This document shows positions 53,879 to 63,100 of a stretch of DNA of 64,000 bases, piece after piece (positions within the stretch are counted from its first letter, which is position 1; every line of letters begins with the position of its first letter). The position numbers and the translations under genes are program-made. The notes beneath the pieces were generated by a model that saw only the letters and a list, made by a program, of their open reading frames with translations, was not told the DNA's origin and did not search any database. Source of the stretch: JBBATK01 sp046297095 (lineage in GTDB: Bacteria; Bacteroidota; Ignavibacteria; Kapaibacteriales; NICIL-2); contig JBKCNS010000018.1 in NCBI GenBank assembly GCA_046297095.1, positions 1 through 64,000 of the forward strand. Direction: 5' to 3'.

Positions 53879-54981
53879 AACGTACTGCAGTAATTATGGC
53901 AGGCGGAAGCGGTGAGCGCTTCTATCCGCTTAGTCGTCGTACCCGACCCAAACAACTCCTACCTCTGGTTCATCCGCACAAAACGATGATCGAGGAATCT
54001 ATAGAACGCATTGCACCGGTGGTGGACGTCAAGGATATTTACATCATCACGAGTGCGGTGCTATTGCCGCATATACGTGCGGTGGTGACGGCTGTGCCGC
54101 CGGAGAATATTATCGCCGAGCCGCACAAGCGGAACACCGCTCCCTGCCTGGCTTTGGCGGCATCGGTGCTGTGTGCGAAGTATGGTGATGCAAAGGAGAT
54201 TTCTGTGGCCGTAGTTACCGCCGATCAATACATCGACCACATCGACGTATTTCGCTCGCAAGTACAACAGGCCATGGAGTATGCCGAGCACCATGCGGAG
54301 ATTGTCACTCTGGGAATAGCGCCAAGCCGCCCCGAAACCGGATACGGATACATTGAAATCGGCGAAAAGCTCGAGAATGATATATGCCGCGTAAAGAGCT
54401 TTCGCGAAAAGCCCGATCGCCAAACAGCCGAGCAGTTCTTGAGCGATGGCTCGTTTGTATGGAACAGCGGTATGTTCTTTTATCGCTGCGACACCTTTAT
54501 CAACGGCATGAAGAAACACGCGCCGGAGATTGGAAATCAACTCGAAGCAATGGCAATAGACATTGCAAGTCGCGTACATACAGCTCCATCCGGACCATAT
54601 GACGAGATCAACGATCTTTTTGCTTCGCTGCCGGATATCTCTATCGATTACGCGCTCATGGAAGTGGCGCCCAACGTTGTAGTGCTGCCATCTCGCTTTC
54701 CGTGGGACGATGTTGGATCGTGGGACTCGCTGGAAAGAACGAACACGCCCGATGCAGACCATAACGTGTGTGTAGGGTTATCGACGGTAGTGGATACCAA
54801 AGAGTCGATCATTGCAAACTACAGCAGCGCCAACGCCATGATGATCAGTGTGATCGGAATGGAGAATGTGGTGGTAGTGGCAACGGACGATTCCATTGTG
54901 GTTGTGCCCAAGGATCGAGTTCAGGAAGTGAAGAAGGCAGTAGCGCTCATGAAGGAGCGCGGACAGGATTCGTGGCTGTGA
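53875..54981 (+). CDS. manC: Mannose-1-phosphate guanylyltransferase
   Basis: 368 residues. It makes GDP-mannose from mannose-1-phosphate and GTP. The nucleotidyltransferase signature is IMAGGSGERFYPLSRRTRPKQLLPL. FVWNSGMFFYR, VDxxxME-type residues (SIDYALMEVAPNVVVLP) and FPWDDVGSWDSLERT follow. It has no phosphomannose-isomerase domain, so it is the single-function form. It overlaps asd at the 5' end and hutI at the 3' end (GTGA). GDP-mannose would feed LPS or exopolysaccharide. Confidence 0.94.
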   Translation: MKRTAVIMAGGSGERFYPLSRRTRPKQLLPLVHPHKTMIEESIERIAPVVDVKDIYIITSAVLLPHIRAVVTAVPPENIIAEPHKRNTAPCLALAASVLCAKYGDAKEISVAVVTADQYIDHIDVFRSQVQQAMEYAEHHAEIVTLGIAPSRPETGYGYIEIGEKLENDICRVKSFREKPDRQTAEQFLSDGSFVWNSGMFFYRCDTFINGMKKHAPEIGNQLEAMAIDIASRVHTAPSGPYDEINDLFASLPDISIDYALMEVAPNVVVLPSRFPWDDVGSWDSLERTNTPDADHNVCVGLSTVVDTKESIIANYSSANAMMISVIGMENVVVVATDDSIVVVPKDRVQEVKKAVALMKERGQDSWL

Positions 54982-56246
54982 AAACGCTACTCACCAATAT
55001 CGGCAGTTTGGTACGCGTGAGTAATGACGGCTCTCTGCACAAGCGCGGATCTGCCATGCAGGACATTTCTGTGCTATCCGGCGCAGCGATGTTGTTCGAT
55101 GAATCTATTTTGTGGATTGGTCCCAACGAACGCCACACGGAGATGATCTCTGCTGCAGACTCTGTTGTGGATTGTGCCGGGCGCGTTGTTATTCCGGGTT
55201 TTGTGGATTCGCATACCCACGTTGTGTTTGCCGGCAACCGTTCCGACGAATTCGCACGTCGCTTGCGTGGTGTGTCGTATCAACAGATAGCGTCCGAGGG
55301 TGGCGGGATCTTATCTACCATGCGTGCGGTTCGTTCTGCCACGGAAGACAACCTGTATGAGCAGGGAATGAAGCTGGCGCAATCGGCCATGGAGCATGGC
55401 ACCACCACACTCGAGATCAAGAGCGGATACGCATTAGATACCGAAGGTGAGCTGAAGATGCTGCGAGCCATAAAGCGCATTCGCCAAGAGCTTCCGCTTA
55501 CCATTGTGGCTACCTTTCTCGGGGCCCATGATGTACCGCCGGAGTATGCGCACGATGTTGATTCGTATGTGGATGTGGTGTGCAATAGCATGATACCCGC
55601 GGTAGTGTCTGAGCAATTGGCTGATATCTGCGACGTGTTTTGCGATACAGGATATTTCACCGTGGAGCAGTCACGGCGCATTCTGAACGCTGCCCGCAGC
55701 CATGGCATGAGAACAAAGGTTCATGCCGACGAGCTCAGCACCTTTGGTGCAGCCGAGCTTGCGGTGGAATGCGGTAGTCTCTCGGCCGATCACTTGCTCT
55801 TTGTTTCGGAAGCCGGCATACAGGCATTGGCATCATCGCACACCGTAGCCACCGTACTTCCCGGCACTGCGTACACGCTTCGCTTGCCCTATGCACCTGC
55901 TGCAAAGCTCATGGATGCAGGAGCAATAGTGGCCTTGGCCACCGACTGCAACCCCGGCAGTTGTTACTCGGAGAACATGCAGGGAATGATGTCGCTTGCA
56001 TGCGCGAACATGCGCATGAGTGTAGAGCAGTGTATGAATGCCGCAACGCTGAACGGCGCGTTTGCTCTAGGCCTTAGCGACAAAGTTGGAAGTTTAGAAT
56101 TAGGGAAACAGGCAGACGTTGTGGTGCTGAACACTCACAACATTGCCGACATCGTGTATCACTTCGGTGTGAATCACGTGGCTCAAACGTGGATTCGCGG
56201 CCACTGCGTGGTGCAGCGAACAACGCATCCACTTGCTATTGGTTAA
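54978..56246 (+). CDS. hutI: Imidazolonepropionase
   Basis: 422 residues from a GTG that overlaps the manC stop (GTGA at 54978-54981). It hydrolyses imidazolone-5-propionate to N-formimino-glutamate, the third step of histidine degradation. Amidohydrolase landmarks are VIPGFVDSHTHVVFAGNR with the metal-binding HTH. GGGILSTMRAVR, EIKSGYALD, the His in VHADE and the Asp in LATDCNPGS follow. No other hut gene is in the window, and linkage to asd and manC is unusual. The open frame extends upstream inside manC but the family start fits the GTG. Confidence 0.95.
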   Translation: MKTLLTNIGSLVRVSNDGSLHKRGSAMQDISVLSGAAMLFDESILWIGPNERHTEMISAADSVVDCAGRVVIPGFVDSHTHVVFAGNRSDEFARRLRGVSYQQIASEGGGILSTMRAVRSATEDNLYEQGMKLAQSAMEHGTTTLEIKSGYALDTEGELKMLRAIKRIRQELPLTIVATFLGAHDVPPEYAHDVDSYVDVVCNSMIPAVVSEQLADICDVFCDTGYFTVEQSRRILNAARSHGMRTKVHADELSTFGAAELAVECGSLSADHLLFVSEAGIQALASSHTVATVLPGTAYTLRLPYAPAAKLMDAGAIVALATDCNPGSCYSENMQGMMSLACANMRMSVEQCMNAATLNGAFALGLSDKVGSLELGKQADVVVLNTHNIADIVYHFGVNHVAQTWIRGHCVVQRTTHPLAIG

Positions 56247-57484
56247 CCCAGTAGCGGTTGTCGTTTCTTCAGGGTAAGGATGGTAATCTCCGGAGGCACA
56301 CCAATGCGCATAGGTGGCCCAATAGTACCCAAGCCGCGATTTACGTACAGCTTGCTGTCTCCTTCGGTATATAATCCTGCCCATCGTTTGTACACCATCT
56401 GCGCTACGCTGAATTCCCGGCCCAGAACATTCACGCCCACCTGACCGCCGTGCGTGTGACCGCTGAGTGTGAGTTCAATTTCGTGGCGCTTCAATACTTC
56501 CTTGTCCCAAAAGGTTGGGTCGTGAGCAAGTAAGATAGTGGGGTCCTCCCGGCGAGTACCCACAAGGGCTCGGGGCAAATCGCCAAAGTCCTGACCAAGA
56601 CCGGTGTTGTCGATGGCGGCAAGTTGCAAGCGATCTCCGCCCTGCTCAAACACATGGTTCTCGTTCACCAACAACTGTATGCCGCAGTTACGTACCACCG
56701 ATTGCAACAGCGCATGATCGCGTACATTCATGTAGTGATCATGATTTCCCAACGAAGCAAACACTCCCATGGGTGCGCGGAATCGCTCAAGCTCGGAGCG
56801 AATGTTCTTCAATTCCTCCGGATGAAAATTCACAAAGTCTCCGGTGATTACCAATACATCCGGCTTCTCCGCAGCAATAAGTCTGCGCGTTTCTTCCAAT
56901 GGTTTTGTATCGCGCCACGAGCCTGCGTGAATGTCTGAGATTTGCGCGATGGTAATGCCATCGAATCCGTTACCGATTTTAGGAAGCTCCAGAGTTTCGC
57001 GCATCACCGTGATGTTGTCGGTGTTGTCGATACCGCGAGCCACCATAACAAAAGGAACGGTTGCTACGCTCCACGCAGTAGCCTGCAGTACTGCTCGGCG
57101 ATTACTATCCGGTGGTGACGCACTTTGCACGGCAGTGGGGCGCAGCCTGCGAATCACTGCTTGAGCCAAGGCTCGAACTCCGCGAATCACATCTTTGATC
57201 AAGAGCACAAGCATAATAGGCACCTTTGGAAGGTACCACACCGATGTAGCCAGAAACAGCGCATAGGACATGTCATCCAATCGGGCATAATTACTGCGCA
57301 CAAAAGAGATGGTTGGCGATACCACCGCCATCACAATACACAGCACCCACGGTACGATGCGCACAACCGGACGCCATTGGCGCTTTTTTACAAAGCGATT
57401 CCATGCGGCAAGAACGTACACGTCTATTGCCAGCATGAGCAAGGAGGAAGTAACAATAAACCAAGCGAAGCGTTTAGGATCCAT
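56243..57484 (-). CDS. Membrane metallophosphoesterase (YkuE/YaeI-like)
   Basis: 413 residues from ATG 57484. Three N-terminal helices (to about residue 100) precede a Tat-like stretch (NRRAVLQATAWSVATVPF, about 126-143). The calcineurin-type phosphatase domain follows: ISDIHAGSW, VITGDFVN, GNHDHY, LLAHDP and SGHTHGGQ, all metal ligands intact. Relatives act on membrane-linked substrates such as UDP-diacylglucosamine or are of unknown specificity. The twin-Arg motif in the middle of the protein is odd. It may be the end of a four-helix membrane region rather than a signal. Its TAA stop shares TTAA with the hutI stop (convergent overlap). Confidence 0.88.
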   Translation of the reverse strand: MDPKRFAWFIVTSSLLMLAIDVYVLAAWNRFVKKRQWRPVVRIVPWVLCIVMAVVSPTISFVRSNYARLDDMSYALFLATSVWYLPKVPIMLVLLIKDVIRGVRALAQAVIRRLRPTAVQSASPPDSNRRAVLQATAWSVATVPFVMVARGIDNTDNITVMRETLELPKIGNGFDGITIAQISDIHAGSWRDTKPLEETRRLIAAEKPDVLVITGDFVNFHPEELKNIRSELERFRAPMGVFASLGNHDHYMNVRDHALLQSVVRNCGIQLLVNENHVFEQGGDRLQLAAIDNTGLGQDFGDLPRALVGTRREDPTILLAHDPTFWDKEVLKRHEIELTLSGHTHGGQVGVNVLGREFSVAQMVYKRWAGLYTEGDSKLYVNRGLGTIGPPMRIGVPPEITILTLKKRQPLLG

Positions 57485-57543
57485 GGCAGTACAGTATTCA
57501 AAGCACATGGACGATTAACGCGGTGCCAACATTGTTCCGTGGA

Positions 57544-58413
57544 TCAGGCAATGCGAATGAACAACGCTTCGCACTCTGCCAGAATAGCTTCGCTGTTGTC
57601 TGCGCGAGTAACGGTGGCATGCAGGAAATGTTTGCGGCCTTCTGCTCGCACCAATGATGCCTGCACATGCAACAGCTCGCCAATGGGAACGGGTTTGCGG
57701 TAGCGTACATTGAGTTGCGCCGTTGGTGCTTTTACTTCACAACCACGAAGCACTTTGCCCATGGTTTCGTCCATGAGCAGTGCCACGAAGCCGCCGTGCA
57801 TCACATTCAGCGAGCCCATAAGCTGCACCGAAGGCCGCAGCCATGTATGGGCGCTGCGCTGCTCCGTATCGAAGAGAAAACTCAAGCGCAAGCTGAACGG
57901 ATTATCCTGTCCGCAACCGGCGCATGCGTTGCCGGCGAGAGGTGAGAGTAGTCTGTAGCGAGCGTCGCCATCCAGCGGGGGTATCACATCGTAGTGCCCG
58001 CTATCAGGATGGTTATAGGCATACCACGGGCCCCAGGGCTCTATATGCTTGCTGAGCTCCAGCGTAACGTTTGCGTGAAGCCTGCCCCATGTGCCAACGG
58101 GGGCAGTATGATACAGCACGCCATTTGCTCCGAAGCGCAGGTTGGATGCCGCAAATGGAACGGTGAGCGTTCCGGCATAGCCCAAGCAACCGTTACTTAA
58201 CGAGCTGAATACAATGGGCGTATCTTGTTCAGCAACATAATTCCATTCGGGTCCGCACGGGGAATAGTAGAGGTAGTCCGCATGAGCACCACTGTTGTTG
58301 CTTTGAAGACGGCGATAAAAGAAATCCAGAAACACGGGGTCGTCTATTATAGCGCCGTCGTGAATGAGGTTTCCTCTGGTGTCTATAGTATAAAAGTATT
58401 CGCGGTGTGTCAT
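57544..58413 (-). CDS. Fusion of UPF0598/DUF4505 domain with a hotdog thioesterase
   Basis: 289 residues from ATG 58413; an ATG at 58476 would add 21 residues. Residues 1 to about 125 match the UPF0598/DUF4505 family, known from the human mitochondrial protein C8orf82: REYFYTIDTRGNLIHDG, FLDFFYRRL, YLYYSPCGPEWNYV, PIVFSSL and FGANGVLYHTAP. Residues about 155-289 are a PaaI/4HBT hotdog domain: CAGCGQDNPFSLRL, then VMHGGFVALLMDETMG, the HGG...D motif with the catalytic Asp, and LNVRYRKPVPIG. Hotdog enzymes hydrolyse acyl-CoA thioesters. The two domains are in one uninterrupted frame. DUF4505 has no known function, and the join points to CoA or acyl metabolism. Confidence 0.85.
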   Translation of the reverse strand: MTHREYFYTIDTRGNLIHDGAIIDDPVFLDFFYRRLQSNNSGAHADYLYYSPCGPEWNYVAEQDTPIVFSSLSNGCLGYAGTLTVPFAASNLRFGANGVLYHTAPVGTWGRLHANVTLELSKHIEPWGPWYAYNHPDSGHYDVIPPLDGDARYRLLSPLAGNACAGCGQDNPFSLRLSFLFDTEQRSAHTWLRPSVQLMGSLNVMHGGFVALLMDETMGKVLRGCEVKAPTAQLNVRYRKPVPIGELLHVQASLVRAEGRKHFLHATVTRADNSEAILAECEALFIRIA

Positions 58414-58508
58414 CAGGTTCACGGTAATTTGCGGGCGTAATTTACGTTGATAGTCCGAAGATCCTTTGTGGATCATTTGCTGATCATTTGTTGATCCTTT
58501 TCGTTCTC

Positions 58509-59057
58509 ATGCGCATTCTAGGTATAGATCCGGGTTCGGTAGTATGTGGCTACGGTGTGGTGGAACTGACATCGGCGCGAAAACTCAAACTGGTAGAGTT
58601 TGGGGTGGTGGAAGCCAAGCGCGGATACGATGATCTGCCGCGTCGCCTTGCGTTGATTTACGAGCGTTTATCCCAGGTGCTGCTACGCACATCACCGGAT
58701 GTAGCCGCATTTGAACAAGTGTTCTACGCCAAGAATGTTCAAAGTTTATTGAAGCTTAGTCAGGCCAGAGGAGTGGCAATGATGGTGGCCGGTTTGCATT
58801 CCATACCGGTGGCGGAATACTCGGCTCTGCAAGTGAAGCAATGTGTTACGGGAAGGGGACGAGCAGGAAAGGAACAGGTTCAATTCATGGTGATGAATAT
58901 GCTGGGTATCAAGGAATCACCATCCTTTTATGATGCTACCGATGCGTTGGCTGTTGCTATCACGCATGCACTTCGTTTTGATTCCGCATCTGCTTCGAAG
59001 AGCTCTTCGTGGGAGCAGTTTATCAAGGATAATCCCGGTCGCGTGGTCAAGAAGTAA
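58509..59057 (+). CDS. ruvC: Holliday junction resolvase RuvC
   Basis: 182 residues from ATG 58509. RuvC cleaves Holliday junctions in complex with RuvA/B. The first catalytic Asp lies in MRILGIDPGS. The acidic site in AAFEQVFYAKNVQSLLKLSQARGVAM and the C-terminal DATDALAVAITHAL complete the carboxylate set. The hydrophobic start of the upstream TTG frame (58488) is not family-like. It converges on nuoK with 15 bases between the stop codons. Confidence 0.95.
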   Translation: MRILGIDPGSVVCGYGVVELTSARKLKLVEFGVVEAKRGYDDLPRRLALIYERLSQVLLRTSPDVAAFEQVFYAKNVQSLLKLSQARGVAMMVAGLHSIPVAEYSALQVKQCVTGRGRAGKEQVQFMVMNMLGIKESPSFYDATDALAVAITHALRFDSASASKSSSWEQFIKDNPGRVVKK

Positions 59058-59072
59058 CAATACCTTCTGCCA

Positions 59073-59399
59073 CTACCACTTCATCACGTTGATCTCATCC
59101 ACGTATACCGTCTTTTTGTTGCGGAACAAGGCCAGCACTATGGCCAAGCCTACCGCAGCCTCTGCTGCTGCAACGGCCATCACAAAGAAAACGAAAATCT
59201 GTCCGGACGTATCACCCAGGTATTGAGCAAACGAAACAAACGAAAGGTTCACGGCATTGAGCATGAGCTCGATGGACATGAAGATGATGATTGCATTGCG
59301 CCGTGTGGCCACGCCGATTACACCAATGGTGAACAGCACTGCCGACAACATCAAGTACCATTCAATGGTTACAACGCTCATATTCATGTTCATATTCAT
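59073..59399 (-). CDS. nuoK: NADH-quinone oxidoreductase subunit K
   Basis: 108 residues with three helices. The NuoK core is intact: WYLMLSAVLFTIGVIGVATRRNAIIIFMSIELMLNAVNLSFV, with the conserved Glu in SIELMLNA, then VFFVMAVAAAEAAVGLAIVL with the second Glu. NuoK belongs to the proton-pumping arm of complex I. The N terminus is an expanded MNMNMNM run made of six-base repeats, so the true start among the four ATGs is uncertain. It is separated from nuoJ by 191 bases that hold a tandem repeat. nuoL/M/N do not follow; the next gene in that direction is ruvC on the other strand. Confidence 0.95.
   Translation of the reverse strand: MNMNMNMSVVTIEWYLMLSAVLFTIGVIGVATRRNAIIIFMSIELMLNAVNLSFVSFAQYLGDTSGQIFVFFVMAVAAAEAAVGLAIVLALFRNKKTVYVDEINVMKW
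59378..59399 (-). repeat. Six-base repeat at the nuoK start
   Basis: On the minus strand ATGAATATGAACATGAATATGA reads M-N-M-N-M-N-M at the very N terminus of NuoK. It resembles the repeat in waaA and multiplies the possible start codons. Confidence 0.7.
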
Positions 59400-59460
59400 A
59401 CCTTCCTAAGATGTCTGTTCCCTCATAGGGGGAACATGTTTTCAGTATTCAGGGGTTCGT

Positions 59461-59535
59461 AATTCAAGAGTTGGAGTTTCAAGAGTTCGAGTTTCAAGGG
59501 GACGAGTTTCAAGGGGATTAGTTTCAAGGGGACGA
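59461..59535. repeat. 15-bp tandem repeat (5 copies) between nuoJ and nuoK
   Basis: Five head-to-tail copies of a 15-base unit, best GTTTCAAGGGGACGA, occupy 59461-59535. They start with diverged AATTCAAGAGTTGGA and GTTTCAAGAGTTCGA and end with two nearly identical copies flanking GTTTCAAGGGGATTA. It is not a CRISPR array, since there are no spacers. nuoJ and nuoK normally abut or overlap, so the repeat seems to have expanded in between. Confidence 0.92.
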
Positions 59536-59590
59536 GCATTTCAGCATAGGCCTGAACGCAACCATCACCATACCTTAGGCCCTTACTCTT

Positions 59591-60118
59591 TTATTCAATC
59601 TTTCTCTTTGCCAGAATTACCGCCCCAACCAACGCGGCCAGGAGCAGTAATGAAATTACTTCGAAGGGCAGAAGATACTGACCAAACAACACCGTTCCAA
59701 TGTTCTCTGTAGTGCCCAGTACAGCAGCGTTTGGCGACAATCCGGCCGGTGCATGAGTACCTGCTCCCGAATACACGGTGCGAGCAATGACCAAGGCAAC
59801 GGTAAGCGCCATCGCAGTACCCACAAGCTTCACCAGCGAGGCCGAGTCTTTGCTTTGTTCCTCTTTACCGATATTCAAAAGCATGATCACGAATACTACC
59901 AGTACCATGATGGCACCGGCATAAACCAAGATCTGCACAACGGCAACGAACTGCGCCTGAAGGGTAAGGTATAATCCCGATAGCATAAAGAAATGGGCCA
60001 CCAGATTCATGGCTGCCGATACGGGATTACGCCGTGTGATCGTTCCGATGGCGGTGGCTATAGCCCCAATACCCAAAACGATGAAATACCACATTTGCTG
60101 AGAAATTTCCATGTTCAC
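59591..60118 (-). CDS. nuoJ: NADH-quinone oxidoreductase subunit J
   Basis: 175 residues with five helices. Family pattern: WYFIVLGIGAIATAIGTITRRNPVSAAMNLVAHFFMLSGLYL, then FVAVVQILVYAGAIMVLVVFVIMLLNI with the pi-bulge region, and LPFEVISLLLLAALVGAVILAKRKIE at the end. NuoJ is a membrane-arm subunit of complex I. Only nuoK follows, after a repeat-filled gap, so the pair is separated from the rest of the nuo genes. The start is ATG 60118 or 60112. A TATATTCG box on the minus strand about 30 bases upstream of the ATG is close to the -7 consensus. Confidence 0.96.
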   Translation of the reverse strand: MNMEISQQMWYFIVLGIGAIATAIGTITRRNPVSAAMNLVAHFFMLSGLYLTLQAQFVAVVQILVYAGAIMVLVVFVIMLLNIGKEEQSKDSASLVKLVGTAMALTVALVIARTVYSGAGTHAPAGLSPNAAVLGTTENIGTVLFGQYLLPFEVISLLLLAALVGAVILAKRKIE

Positions 60119-60170
60119 CCTTGCTGTTTAGTGCTGCGAATATAGGAAAAAATGCCAGCGTTTTCCGAGC

Positions 60171-63100
60171 CTATTCCGCGCTACCGTCGTCGCTGCCGTT
60201 CTCGGCTTCATCGGAACCGTTGCCAATGCGCCGTAGTTCGTCAATTCGGCATACCGAGCCGAAGCTGCAGAAGCCGCAAATTGCCTCCGACGACGGCTCC
60301 ACCGGGAAGAGTCCACTCTCTCGCCTCTCTATGGTTCGCTGCAAATGATCCATTGCTACTTCCACCGCTTCAAGAGTGGTCATAGATTCCAGAACTTGTT
60401 TTGTTTTTCGGGTGTTCAGGTTTTTGATGGCTGTTTCTTTGTCGTGCTTTTCTATGAGCACATACTGATCTCCGTCCGATTTCTTGCGGAAGGGTACATA
60501 CAGGCCGCCAACAGGAGTGAAAACGAGAGTATCAAAGCGCTGTGCAAGTAGTTGCTGCGCGGCAACGATATACACCGGCATTTGAAACGATGTGCCGGCC
60601 TTCACGATATCGCTATTCGATTTGATACCGGACTCCGAGCTTTTGTAGTCCACAACGAGAAACTCATAGCCACCGTTTGGGTGAGGGCGGATGTCTATTC
60701 TATCGATCACTCCGCGGAACTCTCGGCCGTGGATACGTACTTCGGAGTTCACGCCGTCCGATGTGCGACCAAAACTTTGCTCGAAGAGATAGGGCATGAA
60801 GCCGGTCTCGATGCTTCGTAGTAATTCCCGGTCTAACCACTCCGCAAGAAGGCCGGGTGTGGAATTCGTGCCAATAATCTCGTCCACCACCGCTTCAAAC
60901 AACGGATGATTAAACGCGAGCTCGGCAGATACCTCGGAGGCCAGTTGCAACAGGCGCTGCAGGTATTCGTCGCGCCGGCGCGGGTCGAGCACCACACCAT
61001 GCGGTGCGGCTGCATCTGCCGGCAGAAGCTCGTTGTATAATTCCGAGTAAAACCTAAAGGCAATGCGATGAAGCAGGATGCCTTTCTCGGCCGCTGTTAC
61101 GGAAGTTTCCTCATTGGGCGGTTCCGCCAGCCGAAGATTATGCGAAGCAAAATATTTGTACGGACACGAAGCATACAGTTCCAGCTCGCTGATAGAATAG
61201 CGAGTAGTGGACAGCACAGTATCGTGGTCGCTGATGGAAGAAACGACCGGATCAATAAGCCGATCATTAAGCGGTACATCCGGTTGCCCGGAATTTGGAG
61301 CTACGCCTGCATCATGCCCTGCGGGTGTAGTGAGCTTCTCGCTATTGGCCATCTGCTTGGCATAGGTAGCGCGTATCTCTTGAGCCGATGAGGCTGCTTC
61401 GGCATAGATCTCGCTTCTAGACTGCAATTGCTCTCTGCGCGTTTGGGCATCGATGAGTCCCTCCGCACTTTCCCGCAGGAATTGCCGTATGGATATCGTG
61501 CCCTGAAGCCACGGGAACCTAGGCAATGAGTTGTGGTTGCTTGACGCGTTGTCGTGAGATTCATCGCCCTCGCGGCCGCGAGACTGCTCTCGCCGCAGAT
61601 TCTCGGCATCCAGAATTGCGGCGCCGTACACCGTGCGAAGTTCATCGACGAAGGTGGACGCTAACATGTCTTCGTGCTTGCTGTTCTTCTTTGGATAGCT
61701 AAACAAAAACTCCGAACTGCCGTGCTCGTCTGCGTCCACACTATTTGTGAGTAAATGAACCAATGCCATGCGCTCTGCGTGTTCACGACGCTCGTCGCCA
61801 AGAGGATCTACGCCCGGCCGCGAAGCTGCACCCGATGCCGCAGGGAACACACCTTCGTTCATTCCTGCCACTATCACAATACTAAAAGATGTACCACGAA
61901 GAGTATGCACGCCCGCTAAGGCCACACCTGCTTGCTGACGGCCACGAACCCGAACGCTCGCAGACTGCACGAGTGCTCGCAGGTGCTCAAGGTACTCGCG
62001 GAACGTGGCCTTTGCGCAGCCGGTTTCCGTAAGTGCCGTGCACAGATCGCCGGTAAGGGAAACAAGAGAGTTCAGCGAACGTGTGATAAGCGCGAGTTCA
62101 TCGCCGGAGCCGGAAGGGTAGTGCGTATCATGCTGTTCATTGAGCGCTCGGTCTATAAGGGCTGATACATTGTGATTCACGCCCAGGTCGTTGAGTATGT
62201 TCGTGATTACTCGAGCAAAGTCCTGCGGGCTCATTGAGCTGTTTGGGTCGGGCAATAGCTCGCTTACATGACGAATGTCGTAGAGTGCTTTCGTACAGCG
62301 CCTATGCAAGGCCAGAAGTTTTTTACGGTCGGATGTTCCTGCATCATCGCCACCCTCCGCCAATTGAGCAGCGGTGCGGTCTATCACCGCTTGCAATTCG
62401 CTGAGCCAACTTCGAATACCGCCATTGTCCTTGCCTCCGCTGATGCGTAATTCGCCCGCTACCATCATCAGTCCCGCTGTATCGATGGTGGTATGAGTCG
62501 GATTCAGATTCAGCCACGGATTGCAAAGAATGCGCTCAACATCATGGCGGGTATACTCGTGCACGCAACAGTCCATTGCGGCAAAAAAAGCGGCAACCAC
62601 CGGCGAGGCCGAAAGCGGCTCGGTATCGGTGATCGAGTAGGGAATTCCACTGTCTTCGAATTCTCTTCGCAGCAGTGTGGCATACACACTCTGCTTGGCG
62701 GATACCACCGCTATTCGATGTGCGGCTATACCGCGATGGCGAATGCAGTATTTAACATAGCGGGCTATAGATTCAACCTCGTCGCGTTGATCTTGAAAGC
62801 TCATGATCTGCACCTTGTCTGCCGGCGCCGCGTGCGGCTCAGTAGCGTCGTGCTCAGCGGTTCCCGAGGCCGATGTTGCAAAGAGACGTTTCGCGGCGTA
62901 TGCCGGTGAATGGTGCTCTATTGCTTCGCCTGGGCCTTCGCCTTGGACTTGGCTTTTGCCTTGGCATGCACAAACAGAGAAGCCGCGCAATGCCAAACGC
63001 TCGGTCAGTTTACGCATAGGGCCGAACAACACTTCGTTGCTCGCGTCATTATGGAGAAACACCGCCACCGGCAACGAGCTTGAGCCCAGGCGTTCCAGCA

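Noticed and set aside
59461..59535. CRISPR-like array
   Set aside because: Repeats are head to tail with no spacers, so it is a simple tandem repeat.
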